Under the pieces are notes generated by a model. The model was not told the origin of the DNA and ran no database searches. It saw only the letters and a list, made by a program, of their open reading frames with translations. The position numbers and the translations under genes are program-made. From contig NZ_JAHKPV010000021.1 in assembly GCF_018860765.1 (NCBI RefSeq), forward strand, positions 861,845 through 925,844: a stretch of 64,000 nt of DNA. Reading direction: 5' to 3'. This DNA is from Marinobacter salexigens (lineage in GTDB: Bacteria > Pseudomonadota > Gammaproteobacteria > Pseudomonadales > Oleiphilaceae). This document shows positions 8,485-16,924 of this stretch, piece by piece (position 1 is the stretch's first letter; each line of letters starts with the position of its first letter).

Positions 8485-9306
8485 TCAGGCTTTGGCCTTG
8501 TTGCCCATCTTCTTCATCCAGCGCTTACTTTCTTCGTACATGAGCTTGTCAAACACCGCAGGTGCATAACGCTTGAGTATCCACAAGCGGCGCTCTTTCA
8601 CATGGGGCAGTACCCAGAAGTCATTTTTCTTTACCGAGCGAACTATGTCGTCAGCAACCTGATCGGCCGTGATTGTTGAACGCTTCATCAGCTTGTTCAC
8701 ATTCTGCTGAATACCGGGAATGTCCGAGCGCATACTGTGAGTGAGGTTTGTCTGGAAAAACGCCGGGCACACACAACTGACGTGAACGCCGTCGCCTCGC
8801 AGTTCCTGACGCAATGTTTCGGACAGTGCAATCACACCGGCCTTGGATACGTTGTAGCTGTCCATCAGCGGTGCGAGCATGAGGCCCGCCATGGAGGCGA
8901 TGTTCACGAAGGTTCCGGAGCCCTGTTTTTTAAACTGAGGCGTGAATGCCTTGCAGCCACGCACAACACCTAACACGTTAATATCGATTATCCATTCCCA
9001 ATCGGCCATGGTGGTGTCTTCGATGGACCCGGCAGAGGCCACACCGGCGTTGTTTACCACAACGTCCACACCGCCCCATTTTTCAGTGAGATCGGCGCAG
9101 ATTTTTTCCAGATCTGTTAACCGTCGAACATCACATTCAACAAAGTAGCCTTCACCACCGGAGTTGTTAATTTCTTGCTCTACACCAGCGCCCTGCTCGG
9201 GATTGATGTCGCCGATGCAAACCTTGGCGCCTTCTCGGGCATAACGCAGTGCAATGGCTCGGCCAAGGCCGCTTGCGCCGCCTGTTACGAATACTCTTTG
9301 TGTCAT
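8485..9306 (-). CDS. short-chain dehydrogenase/reductase
   Basis: 273 residues, classical SDR. TGGASGLGRA at about residue 8, NNAGVAS near 90, catalytic serine in NIASMAG, and YNVSKAG as YxxxK. The C-terminal 40 residues are basic and aromatic (ILKRYAPAVFDKLMYEESKRWMKK), as in SDRs that act on long-chain or membrane-associated substrates. It sits between the acyl-CoA dehydrogenase and the kinase-like gene. A 172-base spacer with a large inverted repeat separates it from the dehydrogenase. Confidence 0.87.
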   Translation of the reverse strand: MTQRVFVTGGASGLGRAIALRYAREGAKVCIGDINPEQGAGVEQEINNSGGEGYFVECDVRRLTDLEKICADLTEKWGGVDVVVNNAGVASAGSIEDTTMADWEWIIDINVLGVVRGCKAFTPQFKKQGSGTFVNIASMAGLMLAPLMDSYNVSKAGVIALSETLRQELRGDGVHVSCVCPAFFQTNLTHSMRSDIPGIQQNVNKLMKRSTITADQVADDIVRSVKKNDFWVLPHVKERRLWILKRYAPAVFDKLMYEESKRWMKKMGNKAKA

Positions 9307-9358
9307 GGGGTTGTCCGTTGTTTTTGGATTGTAGTTAGCCTAACTCGGAGCTAGACAC

Positions 9359-9465
9359 GAGTGGGCGAGGCTGGCTTTCTGAAACTGTGCGGAGCCATGG
9401 ATGGCGGAGCCAAGCGTACATGGACGTATTCACAGCGTGTTTCAGAAAGCCAGCCTCGCCCACTC
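9359..9465. repeat. palindromic extragenic element with perfect 27-bp arms (copy 1)
   Basis: The arms 9359-9385 and 9439-9465 are exact reverse complements (27 of 27). The 53-base spacer holds GCCATGGATGGC and the segment 9412-9442. That segment matches 16852-16882 at 28 of 31 positions, so this is one copy of a dispersed repeat. Transcribed, it would form a very stable hairpin within the acyl-CoA dehydrogenase cluster. Confidence 0.8.
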
Positions 9466-9478
9466 CTGCACCAAGCTA

Positions 9479-10690
9479 TCAGTTTTTATACTTGCGCAAT
9501 TCGAGACGCGCAACCGTCGCACGATGCACTTCATCCGGACCGTCTGCCAAGCGTAGTACACGAGCATAGGCGAATAATTGAGTAAGCGGGAAGTCGTCAT
9601 CGCTCACACCAGCGCCGCCGTGAATCTGGATAGCTTGATCCACAATGGTTTGTAGCATGTTAGGAATAACCGCCTTGATCATCGCCACTTCCTGAATCGC
9701 GCCGGCAATACCTTTGGTGTCCAGAGCCCAGGCACATTTCAGGGTCAGTAAACGCGCCTGTTCGATGGACATACGAGCGTTGGCAATAATGTCCGGGTTA
9801 CCACCGAGTTTGGCCAGCGGGCGCCCAAAGGCTTCGCGGCTTAGTGACCGCTTTACCAATAGCTCGAGTGTGCGTTCTGCTGCACCGATTGCACGCATGC
9901 AGTGGTGTACACGGCCAGGCCCAAGGCGGCCTTGAGCAATCTCGAAGCCGCGACCGGGGCCTGCAATAAACGCACTCTTGGGTAGGCGAACGTTTTCGAA
10001 CAATACCTGACCGTGACCATAAGGCTCGTCGTATTCACCGAATACGGGAAGCATACGTTCAATTTTCACGCCCGGAGCATCAAGGGGCACCAATACCATG
10101 GAGTGGCGGCGATGTTTGTGAGCATCGGGGTCTGAAAGCCCCATAAAGATAGCCACTTTGCAGTCCGGATGGCCAATGCCGGTGCTCCACCACTTGCGAC
10201 CATTGAGCACCACTTCGTCGCCCTCAACAACAGCGGTTGCTTCCATAGTGGTGGCATCAGAAGAAGCTACGGCAGGCTCAGTCATGCAGAAGGCAGAGCG
10301 GATTTCACCACTGAGCAAACGCGGCAGCCATTCGGCTTTTTGCTCTTCAGAGCCGTAGTGGATCAACACTTCCATGTTGCCTGTGTCTGGGGCGTTGCAG
10401 TTGAAGATCTCTGGTGCGATAAAGCTGCGACCGGTTTCTTCGGCAATCAGGGCGTAGTCGGAGTTGAGCAAGCCGCAACCATGCTTTTCATCTGGGAAAA
10501 ACATGTTCCAGAGGCCTTGGGCTTTGGCCTTTTCCTTCAATTCCTTGATGATGGGCAGCACGACCCAGCGATTCTCAAGAGACGCTAGTTCTTTGTGGTA
10601 CTGGGCTTCAACCGGGAAAATCTCTTCCGCCATAAACGCTTTTACACGTTTGAGATAATCCTGACCTTTCTCGGAGATACTGAAATCCAT
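9479..10690 (-). CDS. acyl-CoA dehydrogenase (ACAD10/11-like)
   Basis: 403 residues, flavoprotein of the acyl-CoA dehydrogenase superfamily. Mid-domain FAD contacts are seen in FCMTEPAVASSD and KWWSTGIG. The C-terminal helical domain contains IQIHGGAGVSDD and VLRLADGPDEVH. These two motifs and the segment SIEQARLLTLKCAWALD are close to what I recall of human ACAD11, which handles 4-phosphoacyl-CoA. First gene of a minus-strand cluster with two SDRs, an APH-like kinase and a phosphatase. The divergent LysR gene at 10855 is a likely regulator. Confidence 0.88.
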   Translation of the reverse strand: MDFSISEKGQDYLKRVKAFMAEEIFPVEAQYHKELASLENRWVVLPIIKELKEKAKAQGLWNMFFPDEKHGCGLLNSDYALIAEETGRSFIAPEIFNCNAPDTGNMEVLIHYGSEEQKAEWLPRLLSGEIRSAFCMTEPAVASSDATTMEATAVVEGDEVVLNGRKWWSTGIGHPDCKVAIFMGLSDPDAHKHRRHSMVLVPLDAPGVKIERMLPVFGEYDEPYGHGQVLFENVRLPKSAFIAGPGRGFEIAQGRLGPGRVHHCMRAIGAAERTLELLVKRSLSREAFGRPLAKLGGNPDIIANARMSIEQARLLTLKCAWALDTKGIAGAIQEVAMIKAVIPNMLQTIVDQAIQIHGGAGVSDDDFPLTQLFAYARVLRLADGPDEVHRATVARLELRKYKN

Positions 10691-10854
10691 TGCCGAACCC
10701 TCTCAGAAATTGAACAACTATTTTTTAGACTAGAAAACGGTGCATGAAGTTTAAGCACGATTAGGTCAGTCTAAGGTTGCTCTCACTATTACGCGACTGA
10801 ATTATTCTTATCGTTTACTATCAGTAATATTTATTCAATCAGAGCGAACTTACT

Positions 10855-11748
10855 ATGGCCGGGACTCGTCTGGATCTCAACCTGCTGCATGTTTTTGACA
10901 CCATATACCGCGAAGGCAGCCTCACACGAGCAGCAAAGGCGCTACACCTTACCCAGCCCGCCGTTAGTCATTCCCTGTCTCGATTGCGGGACCATTTTGA
11001 CGATCCTCTGTTCACACGTCAGGGCAATCAGATGGTGCCCACACCTTTGGCACGGCGTTTTCTGGAATCCATGAAGCCAGGGCTTACCCAAATTCAGGGT
11101 GCGGTGAATCAGTTCCATGCTTTTGACCCGGCGAACCAGCGCAAAACCTATTCTTTGGGGCTGAGGGATGTTCTTGAATCAACGTTTCTGCCGCCGCTTA
11201 TGCAGCGATTAAACCCCTACCCGGAGCTGGAAATAGCCAGCAAACGCATTCCCCGGCGGGATATGGAAACGCAATTGGCCGCAGGCAGACTGGACTTTGC
11301 AGTGGATGTTTTGCTACCCGTCAGCAACCATACATCCCATGAACTTCTCAGGCAGGACAGGCTTGTGGTTCTGGCTAGGGAAGGGCATCCGCTGGCAGAA
11401 AACACGCTGAATATGGACGGATACCTTTCGGCACAGCATGTGTTGGTTTCTTCACGTGCAGAAGGGCCGGGAATTGAGGATTTTGAATTATCAAGGCTGG
11501 GGGTTCAGCGCAGCATTCGGCTACGCTGTCAGCACTATTACGCTGCCTGCCGGGTGGTCGAAGGAACGGATATGTTGCTGACTATGCCGGAAACCTACGC
11601 CCAGATTATTTCCGAGCGGGCAAACATCACCATAATGAACCCGCCAGCCGACCTGCCCTCAGTGGATGTGCACCTGTACTGGCACACTGCCTACGGTCAG
11701 GAACCGGCGCTCATTTGGTTTCGGGAACAACTCAAGGCAATTCAGTAA
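10855..11748 (+). CDS. LysR-family transcriptional regulator
   Basis: 297 residues. An N-terminal winged helix-turn-helix (RLDLNLLHVFDTIY, SLTRAAKALHLTQPAVSHSLSRLR) is followed by a LysR substrate-binding domain. It resembles the NodD/SyrM-type branch (DPLFTRQGNQMVPTPLA). Divergent from the acyl-CoA dehydrogenase across 164 bases, so it probably controls that cluster and itself. The effector is not known. Its stop overlaps the end of the convergent membrane-protein gene by 7 bases. Confidence 0.88.
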   Translation: MAGTRLDLNLLHVFDTIYREGSLTRAAKALHLTQPAVSHSLSRLRDHFDDPLFTRQGNQMVPTPLARRFLESMKPGLTQIQGAVNQFHAFDPANQRKTYSLGLRDVLESTFLPPLMQRLNPYPELEIASKRIPRRDMETQLAAGRLDFAVDVLLPVSNHTSHELLRQDRLVVLAREGHPLAENTLNMDGYLSAQHVLVSSRAEGPGIEDFELSRLGVQRSIRLRCQHYYAACRVVEGTDMLLTMPETYAQIISERANITIMNPPADLPSVDVHLYWHTAYGQEPALIWFREQLKAIQ

Positions 11749-12098
11749 GCTCCCACAGCCACCAGAAAGCCGAAGAAGCAAATGGCGGTTATGCCAAGCG
11801 AGGCCAACACAATTCCAAACCCCCACCAGATGGCTGCGCCATCAGAGATATCAACTCCATGGCCGCGCAGGGTGCGGTAAAACGCCCAAGGGCCGAGTAG
11901 AAAAGCGCCCACCACAGCAAATACAAGCCCTATGCTCATTCCAGCAAAGGTCCAGGTGGCAAGCTCGGTTGTTCGGCCTGAAAGGTTATCGATAACGCCC
12001 TGGCGCTGCAGAAACTTTTTGCAGAAAAACCACACCAGCGCAAAAAGCGCTGCCACAAATACGAGGCCGCCAATAACGGTAAGAAGTCGGTAAAGCAA
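11742..12098 (-). CDS. hypothetical three-span membrane protein
   Basis: 118 residues with hydrophobic stretches at about 4-27, 47-72 and 90-115, so probably three inner-membrane helices. The start is a TTG at 12098. AGGAAGG lies five bases upstream and no ATG is near, so the TTG is convincing. I do not recognise a family. It is monocistronic and convergent with the LysR gene, overlapping its last 7 bases. Confidence 0.65.
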   Translation of the reverse strand: MLYRLLTVIGGLVFVAALFALVWFFCKKFLQRQGVIDNLSGRTTELATWTFAGMSIGLVFAVVGAFLLGPWAFYRTLRGHGVDISDGAAIWWGFGIVLASLGITAICFFGFLVAVGAY

Positions 12099-12286
12099 AG
12101 CTACCTTCCTGTAGTGTAGTAAGTAGAGCCTATAAAATACGCGAGTGCGCGAATTGAGGACACACTATAGCGCCGGGCTGCAGGCGGGTAAAACGGCTTT
12201 ATTTCCCTCACTGGTGGCAACCCCGGCTTCCCCGACTAAACTGGGTTGGTTATCCATACCAGACAATTTGAAAAGGAGTCTCCAAA

Positions 12287-13441
12287 ATGGCCCAAACGAC
12301 CCGCATTGCCGTTACACCCGGCGACGGAATTGGCCCGGAAGTTGTGGGGGAAGCCATACGCTGCCTAGAAACTCTGAGAACCAAGCACAATCTCGCTCTT
12401 GAGTGGACTCATTTTCCTTGGCCGTCTCATGCTTGGCACCAAGAACATGGTGAATCCATGCCCGAGGATGCTCTAGCCCAGCTCAAAGCCTACGACGCCA
12501 TATTACTTGGCGCACTGGGTGATCCGGGGCCTCTGGATGACCCCAACCGCTACTTGCTTACGGACAGCGTTTCACTGGCACCTTTGCTGGATATGCGTAA
12601 GGGCTTCGATCAATGGGTGTGCGAACGCCCTGCTCGCCTGTTGCCCGGCGCTCGTCAGTATCTCGCTGATGAGCGTGCAAAAGACATAGACATGCTAGTA
12701 ATTCGGGAAAATTCCGAGGGTGAGTATGTGAGTCAGGGCGGGCGCTTGCGAAAGGGAACCGAGGATGAGGTTGCGACCCAAATGGAGGTGTTTACCCGCA
12801 AGGCCACCAACCGCATTATCCGCTATGGTTTTGAGCAAGCTCGCGCCCGGGCAACGGAGCGTGCAAACGAAGGCCGCACACGGAAATTCCGCAAGCTTGA
12901 TGGCAGCACCTGTGAAAGTCAGGTGTGCGTGATCACCAAACGCAACGCTTTGCGTTATTGGGGTGACATGTATACCGAGGCGTTTGAGGAGATCAGCCAG
13001 GAGTTTCCTGACGTAGCAACCCACCATGAACTGGTAGATGCTGCTTGCATGAAGTTCGTACAAAGCCCCTGGGCCTTTGACGTGGTGGTTGCCAGCAACT
13101 TGCAGGGGGATATCCTTACGGATTTGGCCGCCGTGTTATCAGGCGGCATGGGCGTTGCCCCATCCTGCAACCTAAACCCAACAGACCCGAACATGCCCTC
13201 TATGTTTGAGCCCACTCATGGCAGCGCTCCAGACATTGCAGGCCAAGGCTTAGCAGACCCAACGGCCATGTTATTTACCGCTGCTCGTATGTTGGAATGG
13301 TTTGGCCGAAAAGATCCGGTGATGGCAGCGGCAGGTAAGGAGCTATTCGACGCGGTGGCCGCAGACTTGGCGGAAAATTCCGGTGCGCGGCGCGGAACTC
13401 AAGACATTGGCGAAGCTATCTGCGCGAGACTGTCAGCCTGA
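12287..13441 (+). CDS. isopropylmalate/isocitrate/tartrate dehydrogenase family enzyme
   Basis: 384 residues of the NAD(P)-dependent beta-decarboxylating dehydrogenase family. TPGDGIGPEV lies at the N-terminus, LVIRENSEGEY near residue 145 binds substrate, and SNLQGDILTDLAAVLSGGMG near 270 carries the metal aspartates. EPTHGSAPDIAGQGLADP is the NAD loop. The RENSEGEY sequence resembles tartrate/D-malate dehydrogenases (TtuC, DmlA) more than LeuB, and no other leucine genes are nearby. The exact 2-hydroxy acid cannot be told from sequence. GGAG precedes the ATG; the gene stands alone. Confidence 0.85.
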   Translation: MAQTTRIAVTPGDGIGPEVVGEAIRCLETLRTKHNLALEWTHFPWPSHAWHQEHGESMPEDALAQLKAYDAILLGALGDPGPLDDPNRYLLTDSVSLAPLLDMRKGFDQWVCERPARLLPGARQYLADERAKDIDMLVIRENSEGEYVSQGGRLRKGTEDEVATQMEVFTRKATNRIIRYGFEQARARATERANEGRTRKFRKLDGSTCESQVCVITKRNALRYWGDMYTEAFEEISQEFPDVATHHELVDAACMKFVQSPWAFDVVVASNLQGDILTDLAAVLSGGMGVAPSCNLNPTDPNMPSMFEPTHGSAPDIAGQGLADPTAMLFTAARMLEWFGRKDPVMAAAGKELFDAVAADLAENSGARRGTQDIGEAICARLSA

Positions 13442-13450
13442 TAGACCACA

Positions 13451-13484
13451 GAAGCCGAGCCAGAGGTTTTTCTGGCTCCGCTTC
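13451..13484. terminator. bidirectional hairpin between convergent genes
   Basis: Arms of 13 bases (13451-13463 and 13472-13484) are complementary at 12 of 13 positions around an 8-base loop that includes TTTTT. It lies in the 55-base gap between the stop of the dehydrogenase gene and the stop of the DUF1439 lipoprotein gene. No strong T-run follows, so efficiency is uncertain. Confidence 0.6.
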
Positions 13485-13496
13485 AACTGAAGCCCT

Positions 13497-14069
13497 TTAT
13501 TCGTCAGCCATCACAAATTCTAGACGGCCCGGCGCTACTCGCACGTCCATGGGCACCATCCCGAACATACGCTGGGCCAGCTTGGTTTCATCCAAACGGT
13601 AAACCGGCATGGTTTCCAGCATCTGAGCCACCACGCGCATGACCGTGTCTGTAACCGGTGCTAGATCGCCTTTGAAAAAGCTCGAATCAATACTGCTTTC
13701 AAGCAGCTTTACTCTGCGAATATAGATCGCTTTCTCTTTGCTGTCATAAACCGGGGCGCCTTCCACTTTCAAAGCCAGATCAACCGGAAGCTTGGCTAAG
13801 AACGCATTAAGCGCAACCTGTCCTTTGAGATCAATCACCGCCACATCGCGGCCATCCGGCCCTAACGCCACGTTTGCATCACTGAGACTGAGGCTCAGGG
13901 GCGAGCCGCTTTTCAACTGCGTGCGGTCGTAATCACTTACAACGCTTTGGAGGTGCCGCTCAAGCTCACCTTCAGAAATTGCATAAGGGGATATGCCGGC
14001 ACAACCACTGGTTAAGGCAAGGGCCATTAACACCAAGCCCCAAAGGCCGATAAGGTGTAGTTTCTTCAT
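13497..14069 (-). CDS. DUF1439 lipoprotein (YceB-like)
   Basis: 190 residues. The lipoprotein signal ends LTSGC with cysteine at residue 23. The mature domain matches the DUF1439 pattern of YceB, a tubular lipid-binding-like fold: ISEGELERHLQ, alternating beta strands, then YRLDETKLAQRMF near the end. Function is unknown; it is probably anchored to a periplasm-facing membrane leaflet. Monocistronic, with about 90 bases to the next minus-strand gene. Confidence 0.78.
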   Translation of the reverse strand: MKKLHLIGLWGLVLMALALTSGCAGISPYAISEGELERHLQSVVSDYDRTQLKSGSPLSLSLSDANVALGPDGRDVAVIDLKGQVALNAFLAKLPVDLALKVEGAPVYDSKEKAIYIRRVKLLESSIDSSFFKGDLAPVTDTVMRVVAQMLETMPVYRLDETKLAQRMFGMVPMDVRVAPGRLEFVMADE

Positions 14070-14161
14070 CGTTTATTCTCCGTGAATGAACACCCATCCT
14101 GCGGCAGAGCGGAAGGCGCAACAAGACTGGCGGATTAATAATTGGTCAGAACTCGGGCCCT

Positions 14162-14353
14162 TTACTCGTTTTCGGCCCGAGCTTCTACATAAGGGACGAG
14201 ATTATCATCGAAAATAACCCGCAATAGAATGGGCTGGCAGCATACCTGACAATCTTCGACATACTCCTGCTCCGCTACTGATGGGTCGACGCTGATATCC
14301 AGCGCCTCCCAGCAATAGGGGCACTGGACGATTACAGAGTCCAGAGCCGACAT
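14162..14353 (-). CDS. CPxC-motif cysteine-rich small protein
   Basis: 63 residues with two cysteine pairs, CPYC near residue 11 and CQVCCQP near 35, likely one zinc site. It matches the widespread cysteine-rich CPXCG proteins of gammaproteobacteria, whose function is unknown. The spacing and the acidic C-terminus (ARAENE) are typical. It follows the aminotransferase gene by 20 bases and may be cotranscribed with it. Confidence 0.78.
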   Translation of the reverse strand: MSALDSVIVQCPYCWEALDISVDPSVAEQEYVEDCQVCCQPILLRVIFDDNLVPYVEARAENE

Positions 14354-14373
14354 AAGTACTCCTTAGAGTTCTT

Positions 14374-15600
14374 TTAGAACTGCTGCTTGGCCATCCACGG
14401 AATGATTCGGTCAAACGCTGCATCCAGCTTTTCACAGGTGGTGGAAAAGCTAATGCGCACGGCGTTAGTGCAGCCTTCACCGAATGCATCACCAGGCACT
14501 AGACACACCCCCGTCTCTTTAAGCATGCGCAGTGCTAAATCCGACCCATCAACATGAGGCGGCAGATCCGGGAACGCAAAAAACGCTCCGCCCGGTTTGT
14601 ATCCGGTCATGTATGGAGTTTGATCAATAAGCTCTACAACTTTATCACGGCGTTCTTTGTAGATCCCTAGCATATCCCTCACGCACTGTTGGTCACCTGT
14701 CAGTGCTGCTACGCCAGCGAACTGAGAAGGCGTATTGGCAACCGATGTGGTGAACATGTGATAGCGCCGCAAAGATTTGATCGCAGCCTGACTGGATATT
14801 ACCCAGCCGACACGCAACCCTGCCATGCTGTAGGTCTTCGAGAAACTGCTGATGCACATGATGTTGTCCAGATCCATGGAGCAATTCAGAACACTGGCAA
14901 AATCTTCGTCATCAAAAATCATGTGGTCATACACTTCGTCGGCGTAGACCTGTATGCCCCGGTATGCGCACTCCTCCAAAATAGTCTCTACAGTACTGCG
15001 CGGATAGACCGCCCCGGTAGGATTGTTTGGGTTATTGAGGATTAAGGCGAAAGTGCGCGAACCCATGGCTCGAATCACTTCATCGGGATCGAGCTGATGG
15101 TCGTTTTCGGCCCGCGTTGGTACAAACTTAACCTCTCCCCCGTTCATACGAATGAGTGGGGCATACAACAGAAACGAGGGGTCGGTTACGATGAACTGTC
15201 GACCCGGAGCCGCTGTCGCTGAGATGGCCAGATACATGGCCTCAGTCGCACCACTGGTCACCAAAATATTATCTCTGGTGAGTTTACGGTTGTAGCGCTT
15301 GCCGTAATAATCCCTTAGCGCCACTAGCAACTCAGGTAGCCCGGCGTCCATGGTGTAGCCAGTTTGCCCTGCATGGAGAGCGTCAACATAAGCATCAATA
15401 ATATGCTTGGGTGTTGGCAGATCAGGCTGACCGATTGAAAGGTGGATAACGTCCTTCATGGTGGCAGCCATATTGACCATACGCCGAATACCCGGCACCG
15501 GAACAGCCTGCATGGCAGGGTTCCAACTGGCCTTGGTTTTCCGGTACTTCACTTTGCGAACTGCATCCTGGCCAGTATCTCTGTTGGCGGCATTTGCCAT
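14374..15600 (-). CDS. class I/II pyridoxal-phosphate aminotransferase
   Basis: 408 residues, fold-type I aminotransferase. Visible sites are GQPDLPTPKHI near the N-terminus, NNPNNPTGAVY (about 180), the YADEVYDHM aspartate/tyrosine pair, and the cofactor lysine in SSFSKTYSMAGLRVGW. RISFS near the C-terminus carries the carboxylate-binding arginine. Donor and acceptor are not defined; it is in the aspartate/aromatic aminotransferase class. I chose the ATG at 15600 because AGGAGG lies five bases upstream; the TTG at 15615 is not needed. Confidence 0.87.
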   Translation of the reverse strand: MANAANRDTGQDAVRKVKYRKTKASWNPAMQAVPVPGIRRMVNMAATMKDVIHLSIGQPDLPTPKHIIDAYVDALHAGQTGYTMDAGLPELLVALRDYYGKRYNRKLTRDNILVTSGATEAMYLAISATAAPGRQFIVTDPSFLLYAPLIRMNGGEVKFVPTRAENDHQLDPDEVIRAMGSRTFALILNNPNNPTGAVYPRSTVETILEECAYRGIQVYADEVYDHMIFDDEDFASVLNCSMDLDNIMCISSFSKTYSMAGLRVGWVISSQAAIKSLRRYHMFTTSVANTPSQFAGVAALTGDQQCVRDMLGIYKERRDKVVELIDQTPYMTGYKPGGAFFAFPDLPPHVDGSDLALRMLKETGVCLVPGDAFGEGCTNAVRISFSTTCEKLDAAFDRIIPWMAKQQF

Positions 15601-15865
15601 AACAACCTCCTGCAACGGGAACGACGGGGCGAAAAAGACCCCTTTGCAGGTTAGCCAGTAAAATCAGGGCATACAAGATAAAGCCGCGAAAGATATTGTA
15701 GGTATAAGTACACAGCAAAATAGACGGGGCTTGAGCCCACAAAGCCGAACCGAGGTTGACCAGAGCGCATCTGCCTACCAGACTCTTTTCAGGGCCTTGC
15801 AAGGAATACAACCGGCCCACAAAAAACACACACAGAAACCAGCTTTTTATTCAGGCGGAGGTTCA

Positions 15866-16849
15866 ATGTCTCAGCGCAACAAACCTGTTGTAACCATACT
15901 CACTGCCCCCGGAGAGCAGGAGCCACCAGGCATGGACTCTCTAAGGGCACGCGCCGAAGTGCGTTTTGCCAGCGATGAGGCCACCCTGCGCACTACATTG
16001 CCAGGCACCGACGTAATGATGGTGACAGATTTTCGAACCGAGGCACTCGAGGCGGCTTGGGGCTGTGCGGACCAATTGAGGTGGATACATGCCACCAGCG
16101 CGGGGGTAGACGCGCTGATGTTTCCTGCCCTCACGAAAAGCAGCGTGGTAGTCACTAATGCCAGAGGCATATTTGACAAAACCATTGCCGAATACGTGCT
16201 CTGTACTATTTTGATGTTTGCCAAAGATTTCCCGGCCTCAATTCGCCTTCAACTCAAGCATCAGTGGAAGCATAGAGACACAGAAAGAGCAGCGGGAAAG
16301 CAGGTGCTTGTCGTGGGTGCGGGCTCTATCGGCCGACAGATTGGGCGTTTGGTGGCCGCTGCGGGCCTACAACCTCACGGTATTGCAAGAACAGCACGCT
16401 CAGACGATCAGGACTTTGTGGCCGTGCACAGTAACGACGACCTATATAATCAGCTAGGGCATGCAGATTATGTAGTCATCGCTGCACCACTGACACCCCA
16501 AACGGAAGGCTTGTTCGATGAGAAAGCCTTCAAGGCCATGAAGAAGACCGCGCGCCTGATTAACATTGGCCGTGGCCCGATTGTTAAAACCAAGGATCTC
16601 ATTGCAGCACTGGAAAGTGGCGAAATTGCCGGTGCCGGGCTCGACGTATTCGAGGAAGAACCCTTACCGGAAGATCACCCGCTTTGGGACATGGACAATG
16701 TCATCATGACCGCACACATGGCGGGCGACTTTGTCGGGTGGAAGCGCGCACTTACTGATCAGTTTTTGGAGAATTTTGACCGCTGGCATGGCGGTGAGGA
16801 GCTGTTCAATTTGGTGGATAAGGAGCTTGGATACGCTGGGAGCAAGTAG
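15866..16849 (+). CDS. D-2-hydroxyacid dehydrogenase (NAD-binding)
   Basis: 327 residues of the D-isomer-specific 2-hydroxyacid dehydrogenase family (GhrA/phosphoglycerate dehydrogenase-like). The substrate domain contains HATSAGVDAL. The Rossmann motif is VVGAGSIGRQIG (about 150), the arginine lies in INIGRGPIV and the glutamate in GLDVFEEEPLP. The usual catalytic histidine is in TAHMAG. The start at 15866 follows GGAGG; an open extension to 15731 has no such signal. Divergent from the aminotransferase across 265 bases that I could not otherwise resolve. The stop codon lies at the edge of a dispersed repeat. Confidence 0.86.
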   Translation: MSQRNKPVVTILTAPGEQEPPGMDSLRARAEVRFASDEATLRTTLPGTDVMMVTDFRTEALEAAWGCADQLRWIHATSAGVDALMFPALTKSSVVVTNARGIFDKTIAEYVLCTILMFAKDFPASIRLQLKHQWKHRDTERAAGKQVLVVGAGSIGRQIGRLVAAAGLQPHGIARTARSDDQDFVAVHSNDDLYNQLGHADYVVIAAPLTPQTEGLFDEKAFKAMKKTARLINIGRGPIVKTKDLIAALESGEIAGAGLDVFEEEPLPEDHPLWDMDNVIMTAHMAGDFVGWKRALTDQFLENFDRWHGGEELFNLVDKELGYAGSK

Positions 16850-16900
16850 CCGAGCGTACAGGGAGGTATTCACAGCGTGTTTTTGGGAACACCTCCCCTG
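16848..16900. repeat. dispersed extragenic repeat (copy 2)
   Basis: The segment 16852-16882 matches 9412-9442 at 28 of 31 positions. An imperfect hairpin follows from GGAGGTATTC (about 16862) pairing with GAACACCTCC (about 16887), one mismatch in 10. The repeat begins right at the stop codon of the D-2-hydroxyacid dehydrogenase and fills the gap to the convergent response regulator, so it may serve as a terminator there. Confidence 0.7.
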
Positions 16901-16924
16901 CCCGCTCTCCTAACTTACTGAACC

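Noticed and set aside
12145..12402. 85-codon plus-strand frame overlapping the start of the isopropylmalate-dehydrogenase-family gene
   Set aside because: The translation is compositionally odd, and the main gene has a good ribosome binding site of its own at 12287.
15422..15829. 135-codon minus-strand frame before the aminotransferase
   Set aside because: It overlaps the aminotransferase N-terminus in another frame and then runs into the divergent promoter region; no ribosome binding site.
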